Source: Phormidesmis priestleyi BC1401 | GTDB lineage: Bacteria > Cyanobacteriota > Cyanobacteriia > Leptolyngbyales > Leptolyngbyaceae | Direction: 5' to 3' | Assembly (NCBI RefSeq): GCF_001650195.1 | Contig: NZ_LXYR01000025.1 | Location: forward strand, 1 to 64,000 | DNA: 64,000 nucleotides | Part shown: positions 1-9,186 of the stretch, piece by piece | Position numbering within the stretch: the stretch's first letter is position 1 | Layout of the letters: every line of letters begins with the position of its first letter | The notes under the pieces: generated by a model | Databases searched by the model: none | The model's input: the letters and a program-made list of their open reading frames with translations, nothing else | What the model was told of the DNA's origin: nothing | Made by a program: the position numbers and the translations under genes

Positions 1-201
1 TGGCTATCCATCCGGTGCGCTTTGTTTCTAATCTGCACCCTAGCTGATGGATAGCTTTTCTGTCCACGTCTGACCGCAAAAACTGTCCGAACTATTGTAA
101 TTAATGAACTTCTACAAAAAATTGCTAGGCACGACAACTTTGACGACTGGTATCAAACGGGAAAGATTTCACTGGTCGTAGTCAAAGAATTCTGCCAGAA
201 A

Positions 202-1920
202 TTGAGGCAAGATGCTCGATTCGCAGGACAACCAGGGCGCTTCTACGCCTCCGTGGTCGCGATTGTCCATCGTATCTGTAAATCTTGGTTAGCTCTTCAA
301 GCACGTCTTAAGCAAAAGATTGCTGGGCAAACTCGATGGCTTGCCATTCTCCAAAGTGATGATGAGCTAACAGTTGCTATTCAGGGTAATCTGAGTACTC
401 TACAGCTCAAAGCCAGAGAGATTCTGGCTCAGTGCAGTTCTCCAACTTCAGCAGACGACGACCCTCAACCTAAAAAAGCTCGCAGCAGAAAGCAATCCGC
501 GCAAAAAACCAGGCAGCAGGGAGACAGTATTCCTAGTATGCTCTTCAGACTGTACGAACAGACAGAGGAAGTGCTGACTCAATGCGCGATCGTCTACCTA
601 CTTAAAAACGGCTGTAGAGTGCCTGAGAAACCTGAAGATTACGAAAAATTTGCTAAACGCCGTCGTAAAGTCGAAATTCGGTTAGAACGGCTCATGATGC
701 AATTCCAAAACAGCCGTCTTCCTAGTGGTCGAGATCTCTCTAATCAGACCTGGTTAAATGCATTAGCCCTTGCGACTACTCAGATGCCTGAGAACGAAAA
801 GCAAGCCACAGGCTGGCAAGCGAGTCTCCTTACTGAAGCCAGGTCTTTACCTTTTCCAGTAGATTTCGAGACGAACGAAGACCTTCGCTGGTTTCTGAAT
901 GAAAAAGGAAGACTATGTGTCAACTTTAATGGCTTAAGTGAACATTCATTTGAGATCTACTGTGATCAAAGGGATCTCCACTGGTTCAAGCGATTTCTAG
1001 AAGATCAACAAACTAGGAAAGCTAGCAAAAACCAACATTCAGCCAGCTTATTTACCTTACGCTCTGGGCGAATTGCTTGGCAGGAGGGTAAAGGCGAAGG
1101 TGAACACTGGAACATTCATCGGTTGATTTTATCCTGCACTGTAGACACTGATTCTTGGACTCAAGAAGGTACAGAACAAATTCGGCAGAAAAAAGCTAGT
1201 GAGTGTGCAAAAGTTATCGCTAGCACTAAAGTCAAGGAAAACTTGAGCAAGAACCAAGAAGCATTTATTAAAAGACGGACAACAATGCTGACTTTGCTTG
1301 ATAATCCATTTTCTCGTCCAAGCCGCCCTCTTTATCAAGGTCAGCCATCGATTTTAGCAGGTGTAAGCTATGGGCTTGATAAACCTGCTACTCTCGCGAT
1401 TGTCGATATTCAAACTGGCAAAGCTATCACGTACAGAAGTATCCGACAACTTCTGGGTGAAAACTATAAGCTTCTCAACCGATATCGTTTGCGACGGCAA
1501 CACAACGCTCATCAGCGGCACAAGAACCAGCAAAAAGGTGCATTCAATCGGTTTGGAGAATCCAACTCAGGAGAATATTTAGACCGTCTGATAGCTCATG
1601 AAATCGTGGCGATCGCTCAAAAATATCAGGTTAGCAGCCTTATATTGCCTGATCTAGGCGACATTCGAGAAATTGTCCAAGGCGAAGTTCAAGCTAAAGC
1701 AGAGCAAGAAATCCCCGGTTCTATAGAACTCCAACGACGATATGCCCTTCAGTATCGAGCCAGTGTCCATCGCTGGAGGCATGCTCAACTCAGCCAATGT
1801 ATCGGAAGCCAAGCTGCCCAAGTCGGCATTTCTATCGAGGTAGTGAAACAACCCTTTACAGGAACTCCCCAAGAAAAGGCTAAAAGTTTAGTGATCGCAG
1901 CCTATCAATCCCGAAAATAA
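202..1920 (+). CDS. cas12k: Cas12k (C2c5), RNA-guided target-binding protein of a V-K CAST
   Basis: Cas12k binds DNA as directed by a tracrRNA/crRNA pair and recruits TnsC, TniQ and TnsB; its RuvC domain does not cut. The protein tracks characterised Cas12k along its length: FAGQPGRFY near residue 9, the basic KFAKRRRKVEIRLERL segment, SLPFPVDFETNEDLRW, HWFKRFLEDQQT, a degenerate RuvC start at GVSYGLDKPATLAIVD, and the closing YRASVHRW and KAKSLVIAAY. Family members are about 630-640 aa. This open frame gives 572 aa from a TTG at 202, the first ordinary start codon. Homology clearly continues upstream in the same frame through INELL at about 106-120, to a stop at 52-54. The true N terminus appears damaged: see the separate finding. 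The tracrRNA follows directly. Confidence 0.9.
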   Translation: MRQDARFAGQPGRFYASVVAIVHRICKSWLALQARLKQKIAGQTRWLAILQSDDELTVAIQGNLSTLQLKAREILAQCSSPTSADDDPQPKKARSRKQSAQKTRQQGDSIPSMLFRLYEQTEEVLTQCAIVYLLKNGCRVPEKPEDYEKFAKRRRKVEIRLERLMMQFQNSRLPSGRDLSNQTWLNALALATTQMPENEKQATGWQASLLTEARSLPFPVDFETNEDLRWFLNEKGRLCVNFNGLSEHSFEIYCDQRDLHWFKRFLEDQQTRKASKNQHSASLFTLRSGRIAWQEGKGEGEHWNIHRLILSCTVDTDSWTQEGTEQIRQKKASECAKVIASTKVKENLSKNQEAFIKRRTTMLTLLDNPFSRPSRPLYQGQPSILAGVSYGLDKPATLAIVDIQTGKAITYRSIRQLLGENYKLLNRYRLRRQHNAHQRHKNQQKGAFNRFGESNSGEYLDRLIAHEIVAIAQKYQVSSLILPDLGDIREIVQGEVQAKAEQEIPGSIELQRRYALQYRASVHRWRHAQLSQCIGSQAAQVGISIEVVKQPFTGTPQEKAKSLVIAAYQSRK

Positions 1921-1954
1921 AAAATACTTGCAATCAGTTCAAACTTACTATATA

Positions 1955-2160
1955 AATTAGATGCGCCGTAGTTCATGCCAGAAATGGTCTCTGTGCTATC
2001 GACAATTATGAGCTAGTTTGACTATTGGAAGATAGTCTTGCTTTCTGGCTTTGGTGACTGTCCACCTCGAAGTTGGGTGCGCTCCCACCAAAAAGGTGCG
2101 GGTCTACCGCAGTGATGGTTACTGTCTTCACCTCCGAGCAAGGAGGAATCCACCTTAACT
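1955..2160 (+). ncRNA. V-K CAST tracrRNA
   Basis: The segment between cas12k and the CRISPR array has the layout of known V-K tracrRNAs: an early GCGCCG-TAGTTCATG block, TAGTTTGACTAT followed by ATAGTCTTGCTTTCTG, then GGGTGCGCTCCCA with AAGGTGCGGGTCTACCGC, and a CCTCC...GGAGG hairpin. The hairpin is followed by AATCCACC at 2147-2154, an anti-repeat that can pair with the 3' part of CRISPR repeat 2 (GGCGGATT, one mismatch). The ends are approximate. No obvious promoter was identified. Confidence 0.85.
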
Positions 2161-2356
2161 GTTCAAATTGACAAACCGAAGCAAGGGCAAAATTCCTAGG
2201 AGGTTTGCCAAAAGGCTGTATTTCGCTCTGAGACTTCTTTTCGGAGGTTGTTCTCTAACCTTAAACGGCTGATGAAAAGCTAGAAATCAGGTTGAAAGCG
2301 AGGTTTGCCAAAAGTACTGCTGAAAAGCCTTTTGTGACTGAGTTTCAACGCTTAGG
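2161..2356. other. Spacer between tracrRNA and CRISPR array with a 15-bp direct repeat
   Basis: No gene is visible. GAGGTTTGCCAAAAG occurs twice, at about 2202-2216 and 2299-2313. A repeat-like 3' end, GGTTGAAAG, sits at 2289-2297, and GTTTCAAC, typical of the 5' end of V-K repeats, at 2342-2349. These look like eroded repeat-derived material or leader sequence; no intact repeat can be defined here. Confidence 0.4.
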
Positions 2357-2611
2357 GTTGCGATCGCCTTTCCAGCGAGAGGCGGGTCGAAAGTTAAGCC
2401 CAGACGGATCGAACTGGTTTACGATGACCGTCGCGATTGCCTTTTCAGCAGACGGCGGATTGAAAGTTGTAAATCTCTCTATACCGCTTGCTCCGATGCT
2501 TGTTGCGATCGCCTCTCCAACAAAGGATAGAGCAGAAGGATGTCCAGATTCTGTGGGAGCCATAAGACTCTTCGGTAGAGATCGTCTCTTTAGTCCTAAC
2601 GGAACTGAAAG
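2357..2611 (+). CRISPR. Short V-K CRISPR array with four increasingly degenerate 37-nt repeats
   Basis: Repeat-like units of exactly 37 nt lie at 2357-2393, 2430-2466, 2502-2538 and 2575-2611, giving spacers of 36, 35 and 36 nt. Units 1, 2 and 4 end in GAAAG (GGTCGAAAG, GGATTGAAAG, AACTGAAAG); unit 3 ends in GCAGAAG. Units 1 and 3 share GTTGCGATCGCCT; unit 4 matches unit 2 at about 21 of 37 positions. Regular spacing is the main support for units 3 and 4. The repeat end GGCGGATT of unit 2 pairs with the tracrRNA anti-repeat. No adaptation genes are near, as usual for V-K. Confidence 0.8.
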
Positions 2612-2629
2612 CAGTAACTTCAAAACTAC
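2575..2629 (+). ncRNA. Candidate homing crRNA: last degenerate repeat plus guide resembling tRNA-Pro
   Basis: The last repeat unit (2575-2611) is followed by CAGTAACTTCAAAACTAC. Within it, GTAACTTCAAAAC (2614-2626) matches the minus-strand T-arm of the adjacent tRNA-Pro, GTAGGTTCAAATC, at 10 of 13 positions, and the matching tRNA segment is preceded by GTC, a fit to the GTN PAM of Cas12k. The orientation and roughly 50-bp distance to the transposon end are right for a self-homing guide of the kind known from V-K elements. The 2-nt offset from the repeat end and the mismatches leave doubt. Confidence 0.5.
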
Positions 2630-2792
2630 TTAGGAACACTTAAATACTATAAATTTTGCTTATCAAAGCTAAGTGGTAAGTTTTTTAGTTTAGATTCATT
2701 GTTAGGGTGGACTGAAAGGCGCACTTCGTTCGGGATTGACAGCTAATGATTTAGCTGCCGTCCCCACTTGTTTTAGTCGAACTGACAGTCGA

Positions 2793-2914
2793 TGACATTA
2801 ACGTGTTAACGATCGCCAAGAAGTGCTAGATGACAAAAAGTCGTTAACGACGACATCAATCTGGTAAGGACGACATCAATTCGTTAACGATGACAAATAA
2901 AGTGTTATTCGACA
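2793..2914. repeat. CAST right end: TnsB-type binding repeats
   Basis: Four head-to-tail units of 20 bp lie at 2831-2850, 2851-2870, 2871-2890 and 2891-2910, with another at 2793-2812. They share a pattern of YGACA, an A/T-rich core and GTTAACGA; for example TGACAAAAAGTCGTTAACGA and CGACATCAATTCGTTAACGA. Arrays like this mark the ends of Tn7-like and V-K transposons, where TnsB binds. The outermost unit runs into TTCGACA at 2914, the likely terminus; the next five bases would be one copy of the target duplication. Confidence 0.8.
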
Positions 2915-2938
2915 GGACAGATGGACAAAAAATCAAAG

Positions 2939-3012
2939 TCGGGATGATAGGATTTGAACCTACGACCCCCTCGTCCCGAACGAGGTGCGCTACCAAGCTG
3001 CGCTACATCCCG
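2939..3012 (-). tRNA. tRNA-Pro (anticodon CGG)
   Basis: Read on the minus strand, the 7-bp acceptor CGGGATG pairs with CATCCCG followed by discriminator A. The anticodon stem-loop is CCTCG-TTCGGGA-CGAGG, giving anticodon CGG, and the T-arm contains GGTTCAAATCC. The 3' CCA is not encoded. The gene is intact although the CAST end lies only 24 bp from its 3' end, as expected for integration beyond a tRNA target. Confidence 0.95.
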
Positions 3013-3114
3013 CAATCAATATTGCCTAATCTAGATTAACACAAGAGCTTCCTCCTAAAATCTTGGGCTGCAACTTGTTAAGATAAGTCTTGCACAACTT
3101 CAGGACTAATAGGC

Positions 3115-3999
3115 GTGGTCGTTAAGCCAGACTGGTTAAGGGTTAAGGCTCCTCAATGGGAGCGGGTCGGCAACGTTAAAGAAATTTTGCGGGATTTGTC
3201 ACTCAATACCGTTTGCGAAGAGGCATCTTGCCCCAACATTGGGGAGTGCTTTAACAATGGCACTGCCACATTTTTGATCATGGGTCCCGCCTGCACGCGT
3301 GCCTGCCCCTATTGCGATATTGACTTTGAGAAGAAACCTCAGCCTCTCGACCCAACTGAGCCAGCGCGACTCGCAGAAGCTGTGCGGCGAATGCACCTCA
3401 ATCATGTGGTGATCACGTCTGTCAATCGCGATGATTTGCCCGATGGGGGAGCTTCTCAGTTTATGCGCTGCATCCAAGAGATTCGAGCCGTCTCGCCCGA
3501 CACGACGATCGAGGTTCTCATCCCCGACCTGTGCGGCAACTGGGGCGCATTAGAACAGATTCTCAGCGTCTCGCCTGACGTGCTGAATCACAATACTGAA
3601 ACGATCGCTCGTCTCTACCGTCGGGTGCGCCCTCAGGGAGACTATGCTCGATCGCTCGAACTCTTGCAGCGGACTCGCCAAATCAACCCTCACGTCTACA
3701 CAAAGTCGGGGATCATGGTCGGCTTGGGCGAAACCGATGCAGAAGTGCGGCAGGTGATTCGAGATTTGCGGGAGGTCAACTGTGACATTTTGACGATCGG
3801 GCAATATCTTCAGCCGACGCAGAAACATCTGGGCGTTCAGTCGTTTGTGACTCCTGACGAGTTTGATGCGTGGCGAGACTATGGAGAAGGGATCGGTCTG
3901 CTGCAAGTGGTCTCTTCGCCCCTGACGCGCAGTTCTTATCACGCTGAGCAAGTGCGAGACCTGATGGCAAAGTATCCACGCAAACAGGGTGAGGAATGA
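3115..3999 (+). CDS. lipA: Lipoyl synthase
   Basis: This radical-SAM enzyme inserts two sulfur atoms into octanoyl groups on lipoyl carrier domains. Both iron-sulfur sites are visible: the auxiliary cluster cysteines C34, C39 and C45 ([12 protein letters not shown]) and the radical-SAM cluster C60, C64 and C67 (CTRACPYC). [15 protein letters not shown] and the LNHNTET segment are also typical of LipA. The length of 294 aa is normal, starting at GTG. It overlaps gpsA by four bases (ATGA), so the two are probably cotranscribed and translationally coupled. Confidence 0.95.
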   Translation: MVVKPDWLRVKAPQWERVGNVKEILRDLSLNTVCEEASCPNIGECFNNGTATFLIMGPACTRACPYCDIDFEKKPQPLDPTEPARLAEAVRRMHLNHVVITSVNRDDLPDGGASQFMRCIQEIRAVSPDTTIEVLIPDLCGNWGALEQILSVSPDVLNHNTETIARLYRRVRPQGDYARSLELLQRTRQINPHVYTKSGIMVGLGETDAEVRQVIRDLREVNCDILTIGQYLQPTQKHLGVQSFVTPDEFDAWRDYGEGIGLLQVVSSPLTRSSYHAEQVRDLMAKYPRKQGEE

Positions 4000-4925
4000 A
4001 GGTTGCCGTGATTGGCGCAGGTGCCTGGGGTTCGACGCTAGCAGGTTTGGCTAAAGATAACGGGCACCAGGTCAGTGTGTGGTCGCGTCAAAGCTCCGAT
4101 CGCCTTGAGACGGTGATTGATGGGGCAGCGATCGTGCTGTCAGCCGTCTCGATGACAGGGGTGCGGTCAGTGATCAAATTGCTAAAATCGCAGTCTCTTT
4201 CGCCCAACACAATTCTGATTACTGCCACGAAAGGACTCGATCCCGAATCAGGAACCGAGGTAGATTTGCCGCGATTGCCCTCCCAACTCTGGCAAGCCGC
4301 GTTTCCGACTCACGCGGTCACGATTCTCTCTGGACCTAATCTCTCAAAAGAGATTCAGCACGGGTTGCCTGCTGCAAGCGTGGTTGCCAGCACCAATCTA
4401 GCCGCTGCCGAACAGGTGCAATCTGTTCTTTCGTCGTCTCGATTTCGGATCTATACCAATTCTGACCCGTTGGGGGTTGAGTTGGGAGGGGCATTAAAGA
4501 ATGTAATCGCGATCGCGGTCGGTGCTTGTGATGGCTTGCAGCTAGGAACCAACGCCAAAGCCGCCTTGGTGACTCGCGGATTAGCAGAAATGATTCGGAT
4601 TGGGGCTTATTGGGGTGCAAATGCTGAGACGTTCTACGGTTTGTCAGGGTTGGGTGACTTATTAGCGACCTGCAACAGCCCTCTAAGCCGAAACTATCAG
4701 GTGGGCTACGGGTTAGCGCAAGGAAGTTTGTTAAAGGACGTTCTCAGCCAACTAGAAGGCACGGCGGAAGGAGTCAACACGACTCACGTTTTGGTGAAGT
4801 TGGCTCATCAACAAGCTATTTCTGTCCCGATTTCTCACCAGGTTTATCAACTGATTCAAGGCGAAATCACGCCCCGATCGGCGGTCGAAGCGCTGATGCT
4901 GCGTGACAGCAAACCAGAAGGTTAG
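3996..4925 (+). CDS. gpsA: Glycerol-3-phosphate dehydrogenase [NAD(P)+]
   Basis: The enzyme reduces dihydroxyacetone phosphate to sn-glycerol-3-phosphate for phospholipid synthesis. The N terminus carries the Rossmann motif [12 protein letters not shown] (residues 4-15). [18 protein letters not shown] and the long [17 protein letters not shown] segment with the catalytic lysine follow. The end is somewhat degenerate but the 309 aa are near the usual length. It overlaps the stop of lipA in an ATGA arrangement. Confidence 0.94.
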   Translation: MKVAVIGAGAWGSTLAGLAKDNGHQVSVWSRQSSDRLETVIDGAAIVLSAVSMTGVRSVIKLLKSQSLSPNTILITATKGLDPESGTEVDLPRLPSQLWQAAFPTHAVTILSGPNLSKEIQHGLPAASVVASTNLAAAEQVQSVLSSSRFRIYTNSDPLGVELGGALKNVIAIAVGACDGLQLGTNAKAALVTRGLAEMIRIGAYWGANAETFYGLSGLGDLLATCNSPLSRNYQVGYGLAQGSLLKDVLSQLEGTAEGVNTTHVLVKLAHQQAISVPISHQVYQLIQGEITPRSAVEALMLRDSKPEG

Positions 4926-5030
4926 TAGATTTACTGGCTTTGCCTTAAATTTCTCCCTGAAGTTCTTCGCTCAGAGTCACTAGCCCCTATACACTGTTTT
5001 GTGGCGACCTCAAAAAGGGCAAAGAATTTT

Positions 5031-6617
5031 ATGGACTCGGCTGCACTCTGGCAACGCTATCAAGACTGGCTCTATTACCATGCAGGCTTGGGTTTTTATC
5101 TTGATGTCAGTCGGATGCGGTTTGATGATGACTTTGTTCGACAGCTAAAACCCAAGTTCGACAAAGCATTTGAGGAAATGGCGGCGCTAGAATCTGGGGC
5201 GATCGCCAACCCTGACGAAAACCGCATGGTCGGTCACTACTGGCTCCGCGACCCCGATTTGGCTCCTAATCAAGAGTTTAAGCAGGACATTATTCAGACG
5301 ATCGCAGATACTGAGTCGTTTGTTCAAAAGATTCACGCTGGCGAGATTCGCCCTCTACAAGCTGAGAGATTTACGGATGTTTTGTCGATCGGCATTGGTG
5401 GGTCAGCGCTAGGACCCGAATTCATCGCAGAGGCGTTGTCTCCCGATTTTCCGCCAATGGCGATTCACTTTATTGACAACACTGACCCCGCAGGTATCGA
5501 TCGAGTGCTGGCTCGAATTGGCGATCGACTCAACAGCACTCTCGTTTTGGTCATTTCAAAATCGGGCGGCACCCCAGAACCCCGCAACGGCATGATCGAA
5601 GTTCAACACGCCTATCAGGAGCGCAACTTAGACTTCAGCAAACAAGCCGTTGCCATCACGGGCAGAGGCAGCAACTTAGATCAGATTGCCCACTCTCAGG
5701 GCTGGCTAGCTACCTTTCCCATGCACGATTGGGTGGGCGGACGGACTTCCGAATTTTCAGCCGTAGGATTGGTGCCTGCTGCTCTACAAGGCATTGATAT
5801 CCGGGCAATGTTGGCAGGTGCAAAAGAAATGGATGCCGCCACCCGTCTGCGCGAAATTAAGAACAACCCGGCGGCGATGCTGGCGTTAGCCTGGTATTTT
5901 TCGGGTAACGGTAAAGGTGAGAAAGATATGGTCGTGTTGCCCTACAAAGATAGTTTGCTGCTGTTTAGCCGCTATCTTCAGCAACTCGTGATGGAGTCGT
6001 TGGGCAAAGAAAAAGATCTAGACGGCAATACGGTCTGTCAAGGCGTCGCGGTTTACGGCAATAAGGGATCGACCGATCAACACGCTTACGTTCAACAACT
6101 GCGAGAAGGCATCCCTAATTTCTTCTTGACCTTTATTGAAGTGCTGCACGATCGGGCGGGGCACTCGATCGACGTTGAGCCAGGAGTCACCTCTGGCGAT
6201 TATCTGTCGGGTCTGCTTCAGGGCACTCGTCAGGCACTTTATGAAAATCATCGGGATTCCATCACCGTTACGATTCCTGAAGCCAATGCTCACAGTATCG
6301 GTGCGTTAATCGCTCTCTATGAACGAGCAGTCGGGCTGTATGGGTTTCTCGTCAACGTCAACGCCTATAACCAGCCCGGAGTCGAAGCAGGCAAAAAAGC
6401 CGCTGCCGGGATTCTAGACTTGCAGCGCAACGTCGTGCAGGTGTTGCAAGCCGAAAACACGCCTCTTCCGGTGGGAACGTTGGCACTCAAAGCGGGTGCT
6501 CCTGACCAGGTGGAAGCGGTTTATAAAATCGTCCGTCACCTTGAAGCCAATCAACGTGGGGTGAAGCTGCATGGCAATCCAGCCAAGCCTGAAAGCCTGA
6601 CGGTTAGCAAAGTCTAA
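5031..6617 (+). CDS. pgi: Glucose-6-phosphate isomerase
   Basis: It interconverts glucose-6-phosphate and fructose-6-phosphate. Two SIS-type phosphosugar domains are visible, with [26 protein letters not shown] and [14 protein letters not shown]. The reading frame is open from a GTG at 5001, but the ATG at 5031 is chosen because the protein then begins [17 protein letters not shown], as in other cyanobacteria, with AAGGGC upstream. That gives 528 aa. The 3' end overlaps the stop of the convergent tyrA gene by two bases. Confidence 0.95.
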   Translation: MDSAALWQRYQDWLYYHAGLGFYLDVSRMRFDDDFVRQLKPKFDKAFEEMAALESGAIANPDENRMVGHYWLRDPDLAPNQEFKQDIIQTIADTESFVQKIHAGEIRPLQAERFTDVLSIGIGGSALGPEFIAEALSPDFPPMAIHFIDNTDPAGIDRVLARIGDRLNSTLVLVISKSGGTPEPRNGMIEVQHAYQERNLDFSKQAVAITGRGSNLDQIAHSQGWLATFPMHDWVGGRTSEFSAVGLVPAALQGIDIRAMLAGAKEMDAATRLREIKNNPAAMLALAWYFSGNGKGEKDMVVLPYKDSLLLFSRYLQQLVMESLGKEKDLDGNTVCQGVAVYGNKGSTDQHAYVQQLREGIPNFFLTFIEVLHDRAGHSIDVEPGVTSGDYLSGLLQGTRQALYENHRDSITVTIPEANAHSIGALIALYERAVGLYGFLVNVNAYNQPGVEAGKKAAAGILDLQRNVVQVLQAENTPLPVGTLALKAGAPDQVEAVYKIVRHLEANQRGVKLHGNPAKPESLTVSKV

Positions 6618-7453
6618 TCTACAAATCTGGTGCGAGCGGCTTGCGTCTGCTGAAGGGTTTCTTCAAGAGTCGTCCAATCCTGCTGGTCGATCGTGTGAAT
6701 CATCCGATCGAGCGTTTCCCGGTAGACTCGGAGCGATCGCAGCACTTCTTCGCGGTTATATCGTGCCATCATCAGCCCTAATTCGGGGTTGCCGCCGCCC
6801 ACTCGACTGGTATCCCGAAACCCGGAGCTAGCCAGCAATTGAGCGAGTTTGAGGCTGGCGGGATCAGCATCGCTTAGACAGGCAGTGATTAGACTTGCGC
6901 TCACCATTACAGGCAGGTGAGAGATCCAGGCAACTGCCCGATCGTGCTCGTCGGGCTGACAGTGATAAAGCCGCACTTGCAGCGGACGAATAATCGATTC
7001 GACCAGCGCGATCGCGTCCAATGGCGTTGCTTCAGTCGGCGTTAACACATAGGGGTTTCCCGCAAACAGACCGTGTTGGGCTGCTTCGATGCCGCTTTCG
7101 GCAGTTCCCGCCATCGGGTGCCCTCCCACAAAGTTACGCCACAGAGGAGTGATGTCTCGCACGATCGCAGCTTTCACCGACCCGACATCTGTTACTATTG
7201 TCGTCAGAGAAATATGCGGGATCAGTTGAGCGACCGTTGTTTGAACATATGCCAGCGGGGTGCAGATGAAAATTGCGTCTGTGTCTGCCAAGAGTGCTAA
7301 ATCTGTGACGGCTTCATCGGCTGCACCTCTTGCTACAGCAATGTCACAGGTTCGTTCTTGACGACTAACTCCTAAGACTCGATGACCGAGCGATCGTAAA
7401 TCTAACCCCAGCGATCCCCCAATCAACCCCAGACCCACGATCCCAATTTTCAT
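6614..7453 (-). CDS. tyrA: Prephenate/arogenate dehydrogenase
   Basis: This NAD(P)-dependent enzyme makes tyrosine precursors. It begins [20 protein letters not shown], a Rossmann fold with GxGxxG, and contains VTDVGSVKA and the [15 protein letters not shown] motif. The frame continues upstream to 7591, but the ATG at 7453 (279 aa) fits the family. The stop overlaps that of pgi. The start is 111 bp from the divergent pentapeptide-repeat gene, so both probably use the intervening region for promoters. Confidence 0.9.
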   Translation of the reverse strand: MKIGIVGLGLIGGSLGLDLRSLGHRVLGVSRQERTCDIAVARGAADEAVTDLALLADTDAIFICTPLAYVQTTVAQLIPHISLTTIVTDVGSVKAAIVRDITPLWRNFVGGHPMAGTAESGIEAAQHGLFAGNPYVLTPTEATPLDAIALVESIIRPLQVRLYHCQPDEHDRAVAWISHLPVMVSASLITACLSDADPASLKLAQLLASSGFRDTSRVGGGNPELGLMMARYNREEVLRSLRVYRETLDRMIHTIDQQDWTTLEETLQQTQAARTRFVD

Positions 7454-7564
7454 GCCTTGTCCATCCAACTTGCGTGCAGTGCTCCAGGCTAATTTTGATC
7501 TAGATCTGGGTACGTTAGCACCAAGCCGCCCCCCAATCTTGGGGATATTAGTCAGAAACTGTAG

Positions 7565-9121
7565 ATGAAAGCCGAGGACGTTCTGAAACAATATGCCGCT
7601 GGGTCACGAGAGTTTTCTGCCCTTGATTTGAGAGAAATCAACCTCGGCGGAGCTAATTTGAGCGGTGCAGATCTTAGCGGTGCTGATCTGAGCGTCGCCA
7701 ATCTTGCAGGAGCGAACCTCAGCCACGCTGACCTGAGCCAGACAAACCTCAGTGTTACTAAACTCAATGGTGCCAACCTCAGTAATGCAAAACTCAACGG
7801 TGCCAAGCTCAGTGCTGCCAATCTCACGATGGCTGATCTGCGAGAAGCCAAGCTTGTGCAAGCAGAGCTGATTAAGGCAGAGTTGACGCGATCGGACTTG
7901 AGCGGGGCTGACCTGCGGGGAGCCAATCTCAGCAATGCCGATCTGCGAGATGCCAAATTGCGCTACGCCAACCTCAGTCAAACTAACCTGAGTCGAGCCG
8001 ATTTGCGTCATGCCATTCTCACCGAGGCAAATTTAGAGCAAGCCAACTTAACCAGCAGTGATTTGAGCAGCACCGATCTCACGGGCGTTGATCTCAACCA
8101 TGCCGAACTTCGACAAACCAATCTCAGCCGCGCCAATCTGCAAGGGGCAAACTTATCAGGTGCCAATCTCCGATGGGCTGATTTGAGTGGTGCCAACCTC
8201 CGATGGGCGGATTTGAGTGGCGCGAAACTCAGTGGTGCCAACCTGACGGGAGCCGATTTGAGCCATGCCACCTTACTCAATGCCACGCTGGTGCACGTTG
8301 ACCTGACTCGTGCTAACTTAGCAAACGCCGACTGGTCAGGAGCCGACCTCAGCGGTTCTACAATGACGGGCATCAAGCTTCATGGTGTGTCGCCCTTTGG
8401 GATCAAAACGACTGGGGCAACCTGTCGCTGGATTGATCTCAGTCAGAATGGCGATCAAAGTCAGATTTATACCTTTGCCACTGAGAGTTGCCAGGAATAT
8501 TTTAATGAGATGCCCCCGATCGTGGAAGTGGTCATCGACGCTCGGCTCGACACAGATGCCAACTGCGCGTTAGCCGTCACCTATCAGCAGGTGGCGCGAC
8601 AGTGCGGCTTTTTGGCTCCCCCCCCTGAGATCGAAGCCCATTTACGCCGAACCACGTTAACGTTTCGGCTAGAGCGAGATGAGCAGCTGTTGATTGCGGC
8701 TTATGTGGCAATTTTTCCCTTTGAGGATAACAAAATGACTCAACAAACGTTGATGGACTTGCTGCACCAGATCCCCACCCAAAAACTTAGTCAAGATGCT
8801 GGAAAGATTCAACAGTTTCAGCAGCTTGTAACCGTATTGAGTCAACAAGTCCAACAAGTCAACGCCGTCAAACTGCTGCAATCCATTCCGATCGCCCTCA
8901 AAAAGATGACATTCTTTCAGGCACCGACCAAGACAATTCTGGTCAACTCTAATAATCAACGGCTGACGCTCTATCACAATCCCAAGTTTGGCAAACATCC
9001 GATCGTGACCTCTCAGTCTGATCAAGTGCTGAATGCGCTGAATCAGATTCAAAGCTTCAAGCCTCCATCCTTGGAGACCGCGATCGAGTTTGTGAAAGGC
9101 TTTCACCCAGGGTTAATGTGA
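7565..9121 (+). CDS. Pentapeptide-repeat protein with C-terminal alpha/beta-like extension
   Basis: Residues about 20-270 consist almost entirely of A(N/D)LSx pentapeptides such as GANLSGADLSGADLS, which fold into a square right-handed beta-helix. Residues about 300-518 are not repetitive and contain no motif I can name. The 518 aa start from the ATG at 7565. Cyanobacterial genomes carry many such genes, and their roles are mostly unknown. The strong repeats also open long antisense frames that are not genes. Confidence 0.88.
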   Translation: MKAEDVLKQYAAGSREFSALDLREINLGGANLSGADLSGADLSVANLAGANLSHADLSQTNLSVTKLNGANLSNAKLNGAKLSAANLTMADLREAKLVQAELIKAELTRSDLSGADLRGANLSNADLRDAKLRYANLSQTNLSRADLRHAILTEANLEQANLTSSDLSSTDLTGVDLNHAELRQTNLSRANLQGANLSGANLRWADLSGANLRWADLSGAKLSGANLTGADLSHATLLNATLVHVDLTRANLANADWSGADLSGSTMTGIKLHGVSPFGIKTTGATCRWIDLSQNGDQSQIYTFATESCQEYFNEMPPIVEVVIDARLDTDANCALAVTYQQVARQCGFLAPPPEIEAHLRRTTLTFRLERDEQLLIAAYVAIFPFEDNKMTQQTLMDLLHQIPTQKLSQDAGKIQQFQQLVTVLSQQVQQVNAVKLLQSIPIALKKMTFFQAPTKTILVNSNNQRLTLYHNPKFGKHPIVTSQSDQVLNALNQIQSFKPPSLETAIEFVKGFHPGLM

Positions 9122-9186
9122 GTGAGAACAGGAATCTTTATAGGGGAACGAGTCAGATTTCTGGATATTCGCGACGACTTTCTCAC

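Larger units (their letters stand above)
1..2914. mobile_element. Right-hand part of a type V-K CRISPR-associated transposon (CAST)
   Basis: The segment contains, in the order known for V-K elements, a Cas12k gene, a tracrRNA with the V-K signature, a CRISPR array, and a transposon end built from 20-bp TnsB-type repeats. It stops 24 bp before the 3' end of a tRNA gene, which is a usual V-K target. The genes for tnsB, tnsC, tniQ and cargo are expected left of position 1 and are not visible. The outer boundary is placed at the last terminal-type motif, TTCGACA, ending at 2914. That boundary is inferred from the repeat pattern and was not confirmed by comparison with an empty site. Confidence 0.88.

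Noticed and set aside
2158-2172. GTTCAAAT after the tracrRNA matching the tRNA T-loop
   Set aside because: The match is only eight bases and is not preceded by a repeat end, so the sequence after 2611 is the better homing-guide candidate.
2161-2356. Further CRISPR repeat upstream of unit 1
   Set aside because: GGTTGAAAG at 2289-2297 and GTTTCAAC at 2342 look repeat-derived, but no unit of the right length and spacing can be formed.
2292-2633. Open frame of 113 codons across the CRISPR array
   Set aside because: It covers the repeat units and the guide candidate; the translation has no protein-like pattern, and the repeats explain the open frame.
7604-8376. Long antisense frames in the pentapeptide-repeat gene
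   Set aside because: The 15-bp periodicity of the repeats keeps antisense frames open; their translations are low complexity and biased to L, A, R and S.
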